A stretch of DNA of 64,000 nt from JACDAE01 sp963717195. Lineage in GTDB: Bacteria; Chloroflexota; Ktedonobacteria; Ktedonobacterales; Ktedonobacteraceae. Every line of letters starts with the position of its first letter. Positions within the stretch are counted from its first letter, which is position 1. The stretch covers positions 1 through 64,000 of the forward strand of contig CAVQVR010000012.1 in NCBI GenBank assembly GCA_963717195.1. The letters run 5' to 3'. Under the pieces are notes generated by a model. That model did no database searches. It saw only the letters and a program-made list of their open reading frames with translations, and was not told where the DNA came from. The position numbers and the translations under genes were made by a program. Positions 55,945 through 63,675 of this stretch are shown here, piece after piece.

Positions 55945-57282
55945 TTATAGGAACATCATTCCGTGAACAGGCTTTGCGTGCGCAATAAGCGACGCTTTCT
56001 CAGGACCAAACTGGTCAGTTGTGCATTCACCAGCATTTTTGTCCGTGCGTAAAAGCGCCATATTTGTTCGAGGCTCTACTAACTGAATACCAATCGTACG
56101 AATTGGAAGAAAGGTCACCGTGAAGACGGGCCGCTCTCCCTGTTCAAGCATCGTGTGCACCGCACGAATATCGGTATCGGTCAGGCCTGAACGGACATTG
56201 GCCACTTCAATAATCGCGCGATCAGATGAGCGAAGAACACCGAACTTGAGGCTTCCTTGCGACACCCCATCGTTGATCGCAATCACGAAGGCGTCAATAT
56301 CGGCCAGGAATTTGAACTTCAGAGGACTTTCCTCATAGGGGCTTTCCAGCCGCCTGACAATGATCCCTTCCCCTGAGGCTGCCTGGACCTCCTCGACCAC
56401 CTGAAACGCACTGTCCGCACCTGCTGCTGCAACCAGCAGGCAGAGACCGTTTGCGGTACTGTTCGAGCGCGATTGTGCCAGCGTTGGTGTCGAACGCTTC
56501 GCCGAGAGCAGCCCTGCCTGATACATTGCCTCTTCAAGTGTCGTGATCCTCATGCTATAAGAGAACGCGGTGAAGGGTTTCTGCACCCATTCCAGGAGAT
56601 CAAAGGCGACAAAGTACCCACCCAGATCGCCTGTGAGCCGTTCCCCATCAATGACAAAGGGGCAGTCAAGCTTGCATAGATGGGCAGCCCCTGTGGGCGG
56701 TGCGCTCATTGGTTTTCCTCTTCGGTTGTACGCTCTCAAGTACTGGCCGTCGAAAACAAGCAAACAGCGATCCCCATTGACCTTTTCCGTCACCCCATAG
56801 CTCAAACCATTAAACAACTGTTGGAGTTTTTCTAACGGTGCGGCTTTGACGACGCTTACCTGGTAGCGAAGGGTTGGAACTGTTTCAGTTGTTGTACTTT
56901 CTGAGGAGGTGATTTCTCCATCATACAATTGTTCTTCTTTTGGTGGCATCATCAGCGGCAGCCCAAAAGGACGACCAAATGCAGGCAGGTAGGGCGCAAA
57001 TGGAACGTGGGTGTAGGCTTTGCCGTCTTTTTCACGGCACTTTTTGCTGAAATGGACTCGTGCCTGCTTCATCGTCAATTTTTTTGGCGTATCAACGAGC
57101 AGATTTCCGCCGTGTGGACCATGCAGGCTCACGTAGACAACCTCGGTGGTCTCGCTGATCGTTGAAGGATTGCTCTCCTGAGCCTCTCTCTCGATGGCAA
57201 GACAGGCAACCCAATCTTTATTCGCTCCAGTAGAACAATAGCCGGCGTAGGTGTGCTCAGGAAGCACGAGAAGGTGTTTCAT
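55945..57282 (-). CDS. ATP-dependent polynucleotide ligase-like protein with WGR-like N-terminus
   Basis: AAGGAGC precedes the ATG at 57282; 445 residues. The N-terminal 100 residues (VVYVSLHGPHGGNLL, MKQARVHFSKKCREKDGKAY) resemble a WGR domain. Residues 163-330 contain the nucleotidyltransferase motifs in order: I KVNGDR (K167, the expected AMP-Lys; Asn replaces the usual Asp), III VIDGERL (210-216), IIIa FDLLEW (227-232), IV EGIIVRR (305-311) and V LKFKF (321-325). A C-terminal domain follows in place of a standard OB fold I can name. It should seal or cap nucleic acid ends, DNA or RNA. It lies in a cluster with RadC and an AAA+ ATPase. Confidence 0.75.
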   Translation of the reverse strand: MKHLLVLPEHTYAGYCSTGANKDWVACLAIEREAQESNPSTISETTEVVYVSLHGPHGGNLLVDTPKKLTMKQARVHFSKKCREKDGKAYTHVPFAPYLPAFGRPFGLPLMMPPKEEQLYDGEITSSESTTTETVPTLRYQVSVVKAAPLEKLQQLFNGLSYGVTEKVNGDRCLLVFDGQYLRAYNRRGKPMSAPPTGAAHLCKLDCPFVIDGERLTGDLGGYFVAFDLLEWVQKPFTAFSYSMRITTLEEAMYQAGLLSAKRSTPTLAQSRSNSTANGLCLLVAAAGADSAFQVVEEVQAASGEGIIVRRLESPYEESPLKFKFLADIDAFVIAINDGVSQGSLKFGVLRSSDRAIIEVANVRSGLTDTDIRAVHTMLEQGERPVFTVTFLPIRTIGIQLVEPRTNMALLRTDKNAGECTTDQFGPEKASLIAHAKPVHGMMFL

Positions 57283-57451
57283 AAAAAGCTTGCTCCTTAT
57301 TAGCATAGGAATGGTTCGTTTTTCATCAGCAGAAAAAAGGGGAGGCATGATTGCTCATATCTCCCTTTGGGATGGCTTTGCGCGAGGGATACAGAGGGGT
57401 GGTGCACGAGCCGGGTGGAAATGGCATCTTTCTTACTCCTTGCATAAACAT

Positions 57452-57480
57452 GAGGAGAAGAACGTTGCCCTCTTCTCCTC
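57452..57480. terminator. Perfect 10-bp hairpin between accessory genes
   Basis: GAGGAGAAGA and TCTTCTCCTC pair around a 9-nt loop, between the ComM-like gene (ends 57603) and the ligase gene (starts 57282). The rest of the 320-bp gap (57283-57602) holds no supported gene. Confidence 0.5.
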
Positions 57481-57602
57481 AGAAGCGTTACAAACCACAC
57501 GGTGCCCTCTGCAATGTGCTCTCTCTGCTCAGTTTTTTCGTTACACGTGATTACTGTTGAGGAGAAATGCAGATTGAAGAGGAACTCGTTGACAATCGTT
57601 CT

Positions 57603-58634
57603 TTAGAAGCGAGGCCGATACTGTATTGCCTCAGCAAGATGATTGGCCGAGATGAGTTCGGACTCGGCCAGATCGGCGATGGTGCGGGCAACTTTCTGCA
57701 AGCGCAGGATGCTCTGAGGAGCCAGGTGGAGTTGCTGGATTGCCGCCTTGAGCAGTCTTTCGGCCTGGGCGTCCATCTGGCAAACGTGTTGTACCTCATC
57801 GACAGGACCAAGATCGGCATTGACCCAGAGATGAGGGGCGTTCGCATACCGTCGCTGTTGCCTGATACGTGCTTGCTCGACACGGCTTTGGATCTGGGCC
57901 GAGCGTTCTTCTGTGTACCTGTTGAGCATATCCTCCTGTACTCGGGGCACTTCGATATGAAGGTCAAAGCAGGTGTCACTGCTTTCTTTTATATGTTGCT
58001 GATGCAGGAATATGGTGTCTGATGAGCACGTACACTCTCGGATAGGATCATTGAAGAAGCCACATGGGCAGGGCAGCGTCGTCGCCACCAGCAGAAATTT
58101 CGCCGGAAAGAGCAGGTATTCATCTCCATTGCGCAGGGCAACCGTTTGCGCTTCAACAGCACAACGCAGCGCGGCAAGATGCTCTGGTGCAAATGCATGG
58201 AAGTTTTTGAGAAACAGTACCCCACCGTGAGCCAGGGTCAGTTCGCCAGGGGCCGTGGCTTCTCCAACAAAGGGTGTGGCAGGCAGGGTGGCCTCGGGTG
58301 CTCGAAAGGGATACGGTACGGCAGTTGCTGGCAGGATCGATGGGAGGGTTCGTGCCAACAGGGTTTTGCCGGCCTGGGGAGGGCCGCTCAGGAGAATATG
58401 GTGGCCTCCGGCGGCTGCCACCTCAAGCGCTCTTTTGACATGCGCCTGCCCGCGTACTTCTCCCATCTCAGAGCCCGCAAGAGAGCGTTCTACGGTTTTC
58501 CCACAGGCCTACAGCAGGCTTGTCACGAGCTGTACGAGAGCACGCTGCTCGTCTGTGCTGAGTGGCTCTGCGTTTACTCTGAGTTGAATTTCTTGTAACA
58601 GTGCGGAGAGTGGTTGTTGTTTGGTCTTTGTCAT
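57603..58634 (-). pseudogene. ComM/Mg-chelatase-type AAA+ ATPase with in-frame amber stop
   Basis: The ATG at 58634 opens MTKTKQQPLSALLQEIQLRV. After 41 codons a TAG at 58509-58511 interrupts, and the same frame continues as ACGKTVERSLAGSEMGEVRGQAHVKRALEVAAAGGHHILLSGPPQAGKT. The ATPase core has this Walker A, the VLFLKNFHAFAPEHLAAL Walker-B region (Asn for the usual Asp-Glu pair), VATTLPCPCGFFNDP with paired Cys, and the C-terminal LRLQKVARTIADLAESE...LAEAIQYRP block of the ComM/YifB family. These ATPases act as branch-migration helicases in uptake and recombination. The Walker B change may weaken hydrolysis. Confidence 0.8.
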
Positions 58635-58818
58635 ACTTTTCCTTCTTTCTTGCTAAAAAAACGCAGTAAAGTACACATGCTGCGTTATCCGTCATAAATG
58701 GATGGTGATTGTTTTGAGGATCGTTTTTGTGTTGGCGTTATTGGTATCGGTAGAGTAGCGTCACTTGTGTTGGAGGGACTCTTCTACGCACATGGATGGC
58801 ATGAGTAGGAAGGTGCTG

Positions 58819-59256
58819 CTATTGTGCCAGATCGAGCGCTTTCTGCCATGTGCACTCATAGGCGTCTTTGTACTCGCAATGGGCCATGCCAGTCTCCCCA
58901 TACTGGGTATGGCAGACGAGCGGTAAGGTCCTTCCTGGCAGACACTGCTGTAATTGTTCCCAGAAGAGGCGGAATCCTGGGAAATAGCACAGAGGTTGTT
59001 CTGGTCGTTCAATCAGCAGAAGAGACGGATCGACGATCTGTGATTCTAACGCGATCCAGCCGTGCTCAATCAGGTCTATACGGTGCGCTCTTAGCAACAC
59101 TACCCATCCCTCGATGTAGTACCAGGTGGAAAAAAGCGCTGGCAGCAGGTGCATGGCCAGGGCAGCATTGCGCCAACAACGGTAGGGCTCAGCCTCGATT
59201 GCCAGGGCAATGCGCAGAGAGAGACGATACTCGTAGGGAATTTTAGTTGGAAACAT
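58819..59256 (-). CDS. Hypothetical protein, paralogue B of a tandem pair
   Basis: The ATG at 59256 lies inside the last codons of the preceding gene (14-bp overlap). The 145-residue product shares a pattern with its neighbour: YIEGWVV, IEHGWIALESQIVDPSLLL, YFPGFRLFW, YGETGMAH and YKDAYECTWQKALDLAQ. It differs from the neighbour in the first 40 residues. No known family; a compact enzyme-like fold is suggested by the repeated Trp/Gly motifs. Confidence 0.6.
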   Translation of the reverse strand: MFPTKIPYEYRLSLRIALAIEAEPYRCWRNAALAMHLLPALFSTWYYIEGWVVLLRAHRIDLIEHGWIALESQIVDPSLLLIERPEQPLCYFPGFRLFWEQLQQCLPGRTLPLVCHTQYGETGMAHCEYKDAYECTWQKALDLAQ

Positions 59257-59956
59257 CCCACTCGTCTTTCTGTCGGGGTGCTTTCGATGGTTTTTTAAGG
59301 TCCTCATTAAGAGTGATAATCAGAATGTGTAGCTCGCTTTCTCCCATGCCTAGATCAACCGAGTCTTGTGCAGAGAGGCACAGTATCTGCTTTGGAGGCT
59401 GTGTCGCCTGTGCAAGAGACAACAGCTTCTGACGTGCGGCATCATAGGCCGCTTTATACGCAGGGTGTCCCAGGCCATCCTCTCCGTATGCACCGAACCG
59501 AACGTAAGGGAACCATTTTTCTGCTCGTACAATGGTCTCAACCTCTTGCCAACTGCGGGTAACCCCTGCAAAGTAGTAGACCGGGACATCCGGCTCTAAG
59601 AGCAAGACAACGGTGGGATCGACAATCGTCCCATCAGCCAGCTCTGCCCATCCGTGCTCATTCAAGACCACCTGATCTGGCAGATCAATGACCCACCAGC
59701 CCTCAATAAATGTTCCAGCGGGCTTGAAGACCTCTGGAAAGTATCGGATGAACATGCGCCAGGTATTATCAAAGCAGGTATTGGGATCGGCTCCAATCGT
59801 CATCGCCACTTTGAGAGAGAAGGCTTCAGCCAGGGAGTCTTGTTTGCGTTTTTCTTGCACCGGATGATCCGGTTTTTGGGGAGAGGAAAATGTATCAGTC
59901 ACAAGGGTCTGATGTTGACCCACTTTCACAGAGGTTCCGAATGTTAGAGTTAACAC
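59243..59956 (-). CDS. Hypothetical protein, paralogue A of a tandem pair, 5' end in IS3
   Basis: The GTG at 59956 lies inside the terminal repeat of the IS3 element; codons 1-14 come from the element. The original start may be lost or may be the GTG at 59902. The body has FIEGWWVIDLP, LNEHGWAELADGTIVDPTVVLLL, YYFAGVTRSW, YGEDGLGHPAYKAAYDAARQKLLSLAQ, matching the downstream paralogue. Function unknown. The insertion supplies a new start or marks a truncation. Confidence 0.6.
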   Translation of the reverse strand: MLTLTFGTSVKVGQHQTLVTDTFSSPQKPDHPVQEKRKQDSLAEAFSLKVAMTIGADPNTCFDNTWRMFIRYFPEVFKPAGTFIEGWWVIDLPDQVVLNEHGWAELADGTIVDPTVVLLLEPDVPVYYFAGVTRSWQEVETIVRAEKWFPYVRFGAYGEDGLGHPAYKAAYDAARQKLLSLAQATQPPKQILCLSAQDSVDLGMGESELHILIITLNEDLKKPSKAPRQKDEWDVSN

Positions 59957-60807
59957 ATTAATTGTTCAAAAGTGACCGGACTGACGTAGCCCAACGAAGA
60001 GTGTCGGCGAATCCGATTGTAGAAGCACTCCGTGTACTCAAAGATGGCTTGTCTGGCCTGCGCCCGACTCTCGAAGCACGTGTCTGTGATGCACTCGCTC
60101 TTTAGCGTCCCAAAGAACAATTCGGTCACTGCGTTGTCAGAACAGTTTCCCTTCCGGCTCATACTCACCGTGGCACCAATTTGAGTCAGAAGCGCCTGAT
60201 ACTCGTTGCTCGTATACTGACGTCCGCGATCGGAGTGATGGAGCAAACCAGCTCGCGGATGGCGTTGAAGTAAGGCCATGTGCAAGGCCATCTCAACGAG
60301 AGATCCATCTTGACGCGCTGCCATTGCCCATCCTACCACTCGGCGTGAGAAAAGATCAAGCACCACCGCGAGATAAAGCCACCCTTCGTATGTCCACACT
60401 GCGGTAATATCACTGGTCCACTTCTCATTGGGAGAAGTGGCGGTGAACTCTTGATTGAGCACGTTAGCAACAACCTGCGATCCAGGGTCGCTCCTGGTCG
60501 TTTTTGTCCGATGAGGACGGCAGTGAGCAGAGAGTCCTTGCTCTCGCATCAATCGTGCTACCCGTTTACGTGAGCAACTGATTCCGTGGTCCTGTAACTC
60601 AGCATGAACACGAGGGCTCCCATAGACCCTTCGATTGGCATGGGAAGCTGCCTGGATCTGCTCAGCAAGTTGACCATCTTCCTGCTTGTGCTGACTCATT
60701 GGTCGCTTTCTCCAGCTGTAATACCCACTCTGTGAGACACCCAATGTCTCACAGAGGACGCTGATGGGATACTCACCTCGATAGCTTTCAATCACCTGGT
60801 ACCTCAC
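59950..60807 (-). CDS. IS3-family transposase OrfB (DDE integrase-type)
   Basis: The 285-residue OrfB has the helix-turn-helix-like VIESYRGEYPISVLCETLGVSQSGYYSW segment, RRVYGSPRVHAEL, and the rve catalytic core: WTSDITAVWTYEGWLYLAVVLDLFSRRVVGWA (first D), LLHHSDRGRQYTS (second D) and DNAVTELFFGTLKSE (Glu). Cut-and-copy transposition through a circle is known for the family. It normally works as an OrfAB fusion made by -1 frameshifting; here OrfB lies in the +1 frame of OrfA across an A7 run, so one base may be wrong. Confidence 0.92.
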   Translation of the reverse strand: MRYQVIESYRGEYPISVLCETLGVSQSGYYSWRKRPMSQHKQEDGQLAEQIQAASHANRRVYGSPRVHAELQDHGISCSRKRVARLMREQGLSAHCRPHRTKTTRSDPGSQVVANVLNQEFTATSPNEKWTSDITAVWTYEGWLYLAVVLDLFSRRVVGWAMAARQDGSLVEMALHMALLQRHPRAGLLHHSDRGRQYTSNEYQALLTQIGATVSMSRKGNCSDNAVTELFFGTLKSECITDTCFESRAQARQAIFEYTECFYNRIRRHSSLGYVSPVTFEQLMC

Positions 60808-61099
60808 AACGGGTTGCGTGAAAAGAGAGCAATTGTTTTTTTAGAATGTCCCGTTCTTGTCTTGTTCTTTCCAACTCCCGCTTCAGCTGGCGTAACTCCT
60901 CTTCTTGAGTTGTTTGATGCCCACTTCCTGGGAAGGCTTCAGTTCCATGCTCAGCGAGTTCCTTGCGCCATTGATGAATGGAAGTATCAGAGATCCCCAA
61001 TTCGCGGGCTACCTGCATAATCGGTTTCCCACTGCTTTGGGCGAGCCGTACGGCTTCTCGTTTAAATTCTGCTGTATAGGTTTTTTGCTCTTTTGCCAT
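60788..61099 (-). CDS. IS3-family transposase OrfA
   Basis: The 103-residue OrfA has the helix-turn-helix KREAVRLAQSSGKPIMQVARELGISDTSIHQWRKEL and a leucine-zipper-like coiled coil (LRQLKRELERTRQERDILKKQL), as in all IS3 members; it binds the element ends. It overlaps OrfB by 20 bp at an A7 run. Confidence 0.92.
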   Translation of the reverse strand: MAKEQKTYTAEFKREAVRLAQSSGKPIMQVARELGISDTSIHQWRKELAEHGTEAFPGSGHQTTQEEELRQLKRELERTRQERDILKKQLLSFHATRCEVPGD

Positions 61100-61154
61100 C
61101 GTCCCTTCCCTCCTTTGCGAGAAGTATACCCTAATATTTCTCTTCTCCGCAAAA

Positions 61155-61511
61155 GTGGGGCAAGCTCATGACAAAGACAAGACGAAGCAGGACTATATAA
61201 ATGTTATTAATTTCAGAAAAACACAATTGGTTGTTCTTGTCGCAGGATTATTAACACTCTGTTCTCTATTCCCTTTTTTAGGAGCCTCATTTCTCTTTTT
61301 CCCGATAGCAGCAGGTTTGATTTCAGGGTGCCTCTTCTTCTATAACTTAATAGGTCTTGGCGGTGCGTCATATAGTGATGCGCTTACTGGGTTGAATCCC
61401 AGATGGGAGGACCAATTCCGAAAGCAGAAAGAGAACACGGCAAGAAGTAAAGCATATTTTGATAATAGAGGAAATAGAAAAGATACGTGGAAAAGCATAT
61501 TTATTGAATGA
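61155..61511 (+). CDS. Small membrane protein, 5' end at the IS3 border
   Basis: The frame opens with a GTG at 61155, inside the IS3 terminal repeat, so the native N-terminus was probably cut off or replaced. The body has two adjacent hydrophobic helices (LVVLVAGLLTLCSLFPFLGASFLFFPIAAGLISGCLFFYNL) and a charged C-terminus (WEDQFRKQKENTARSKAYFDNRG). No family recognised. Confidence 0.45.
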   Translation: MGQAHDKDKTKQDYINVINFRKTQLVVLVAGLLTLCSLFPFLGASFLFFPIAAGLISGCLFFYNLIGLGGASYSDALTGLNPRWEDQFRKQKENTARSKAYFDNRGNRKDTWKSIFIE

Positions 61512-61685
61512 GAGCAACCGTCAGTTCGTTTTTCGACTTCCTCTTCCAACGATAGGCAAACTCCATTATACAGCTCTCTTTTTACACTCACTCATATAAC
61601 AAATTGCTTTATGAGTGGTTTTTAGTAACTATTCAGAAGGGCTATTTCATTGCGGAGAAGGGCATCAATCTGCTACAGTAGCGCC

Positions 61686-63230
61686 ATGACACCAGAGGAA
61701 GAACTGGACCAACTCCGAGCGGAGAGAACAGTCTGGCGGGAGATCGCGTTCGAAAAACACCAGGAGGTTCTCCAACTTCAGCAAGAGAAGCAAACCGTAC
61801 AGGAAGCGCTTAAAGAGGCCATGAGGGCAATTGAGGGCTTGCAAACGCATGCAAAAAATCTGGATGGGCAGATTGAGGTGCTGCAAGAGCGTGTGAAAAT
61901 GCTTGAAGGACAGGTGGCCAAAGACAGCCACAACAGTAGCCTGCCTCCTTCCTCTGATCGCTTTACCCGCGTTCCCAAATCGCTGTGCCAGAAAAGCGGC
62001 AAGAAGCCTAGCGGTCAGCCAGGCCACACGGGACACGCCTTGCATCAAGTCGAAACTCCCGATGAGATCGTCGTCCACCGGGTTGAGCGTTGCGCTTGCT
62101 GCCAGCACGACATCTCCACGCATCCCGCACGGCTGGCGGAACGACGGCAGGTGATCGATTTCCCGGTCAAACGGCTCTGGATCACTGAGCACCAGGCAGA
62201 AGTGAAGCAATGCCCAGCGTGCCAGCATCTGACCCGCGCTGCCTTTCCTCCTGAGATCACCGCACCAGCGCAATATGGCAGCGGCATTCAGACTGTGGCA
62301 ACCTATCTGGTCAGCTTCCAGAGTGTTCCCTACGCCCGTGCCAGTCAACTGCTCCACGATCTCTTTGGGGTCCATCTCTCCCCCGCAAGCATCGCTCGCT
62401 TTGTCCAGCGCTGCCACCAGCACCTAGCCGAGTGGGAAACAGCACTCAAAGCGGCCGTGCTCAAGATGCAAGTTCTCCACCAGGATGAAACCGGGATGCG
62501 TGTGGGCAAGGACGGCTGGTGGGTGCATGTGTGTGCAACTGAGCACCTGACGCATTATGGGGCGAACCCGAGCCGGGGGCGCAAAGGCATGGATGCGATT
62601 GGGATTGCATCGCTCTACGAGGGGATCTCGGTGCATGACGCCCTCCCCAGTTATCATGGCTACCGCTTCGCGGAGGCATTGTGCAACGTACATCATTTGC
62701 GCGATCTCACGTTCATTGAAGAAGAACTCAAGCAAGATTGGGCAAAAGATATGAAGGAGTTGCTTTTGGAGATGAAAGAGACTGTCGAACAGGCTCGTTC
62801 CCGAGGGCAGCCTGCCTTGGAGACAGCAATCCAGGCGTCGTTGCTTCTGCTCTATGAGCTGATTATCCAGGCTGGCTATCAGCTCAATCCCCTGGCTCCG
62901 ATACACAAGTTGGAGCAGCACAAACGCCTGCCAAGCAAAGCCCGGCAGAATCCAGCTCGTAACCTGCTGGATCGCTTCTCTACGCGCAAGTGGGATGTGT
63001 TGCGCTTCCTGCTCGATTTTGCCGTGCCGTTCGATAACAACCAGGCTGAGCGAGATTTGCGCATGATGAAAGTTCAGCAAAAGGTCTCAGGGTGTTTCCG
63101 CACCTCTGAAGGCATCACACGCTTTTGCCGCATCCGTAGCTATCTCGCGACGCTGCATAAGCAGGATCTGCCAGTCTTTTCGGCATTGGAGCAGGCGCTT
63201 ACTGGCCACCCGGTGCTCACGACTTTTTGA
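61686..63230 (+). CDS. IS66-family transposase (TnpC)
   Basis: The ATG at 61686 gives 514 residues. It has an N-terminal coiled coil (LQTHAKNLDGQIEVLQERVKMLEGQ), KDSHNSSLPPSSD, the GKKPSGQPGHTGH block, a zinc-finger pair CACCQHDI...CPACQHL, and the DDE core with VLHQDETGMRV (D), YRFAEALCNVHHLRDL (D region) and PFDNNQAERDLRMMKVQQKVSGCFRTSEG (Glu), then the C-terminal segment. All landmarks of TnpC are present, so the element may be active. Confidence 0.95.
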   Translation: MTPEEELDQLRAERTVWREIAFEKHQEVLQLQQEKQTVQEALKEAMRAIEGLQTHAKNLDGQIEVLQERVKMLEGQVAKDSHNSSLPPSSDRFTRVPKSLCQKSGKKPSGQPGHTGHALHQVETPDEIVVHRVERCACCQHDISTHPARLAERRQVIDFPVKRLWITEHQAEVKQCPACQHLTRAAFPPEITAPAQYGSGIQTVATYLVSFQSVPYARASQLLHDLFGVHLSPASIARFVQRCHQHLAEWETALKAAVLKMQVLHQDETGMRVGKDGWWVHVCATEHLTHYGANPSRGRKGMDAIGIASLYEGISVHDALPSYHGYRFAEALCNVHHLRDLTFIEEELKQDWAKDMKELLLEMKETVEQARSRGQPALETAIQASLLLLYELIIQAGYQLNPLAPIHKLEQHKRLPSKARQNPARNLLDRFSTRKWDVLRFLLDFAVPFDNNQAERDLRMMKVQQKVSGCFRTSEGITRFCRIRSYLATLHKQDLPVFSALEQALTGHPVLTTF

Positions 63231-63366
63231 TCCTTTCTGAACATTCGCTTGGATCTTAGTCCCAGCTCTATACTTATCCAGATCAACTGAGAGATGCTTT
63301 TTGAAAACTGGACCCACTCTCTCACAGCAAAAAGAGAAGAAATGGGCAGAAATAGGAGAATTATCG

Positions 63367-63675
63367 ATGGATCTCGTGAAAAAACTTACCATCAATGCGA
63401 AGGAATATATCGTGACACTAAGACGATTTGACGATGTTATTGATCCTCAACATGGCGCTGAGTATCATGGGTACTATATTGACATCCAGAGCCAGCATGC
63501 AACCATTACAGCCAGAATATACGATAATGAAGATGATATGAGCATCCAAGCTGGTGTCAATCCGAATGACTCCACGCTGGTTAAGGACGTGAGGCAGATA
63601 GCTAAGGAACTCTTTGGCAGAGAAAAACTTCTGCTTTTAACCCGTGGTTGCGAGAAGGGTTATTGTCCTCTGTAG
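63367..63675 (+). CDS. Passenger protein inside the IS66-family element
   Basis: ATAGGAGAA precedes the ATG at 63367. The 102-residue product begins MDLVKKLTINAKEYIVTLRR, has strands with QHGAEYHGYYIDIQSQHATITARIYDN and a helix (LVKDVRQIAKELFGREKLLLL). It is not related to TnpA or TnpB. It lies between tnpC and the right inverted end, so it moves with the element. Function unknown. Confidence 0.65.
   Translation: MDLVKKLTINAKEYIVTLRRFDDVIDPQHGAEYHGYYIDIQSQHATITARIYDNEDDMSIQAGVNPNDSTLVKDVRQIAKELFGREKLLLLTRGCEKGYCPL

Larger units (their letters stand above)
59915..61163 (-). mobile_element. IS3-family insertion sequence
   Basis: A 1.25-kb element with orfA and orfB transposase genes. Imperfect inverted ends of about 36 bp start TTGACCCACTTT at 59915 and TTGCCCCACTTTT (complement) at 61163 and continue with an AAT.TTAG.GT pattern. 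No matching direct repeat is visible in the flanks (GATG left, GCTC right). Confidence 0.85.

Noticed and set aside
1430..58511. Possible amber (TAG) codon reassignment suggested by two in-frame TAG codons
   Set aside because: Several intact genes in the window end with TAG at the natural C-terminus, so TAG is a normal stop.
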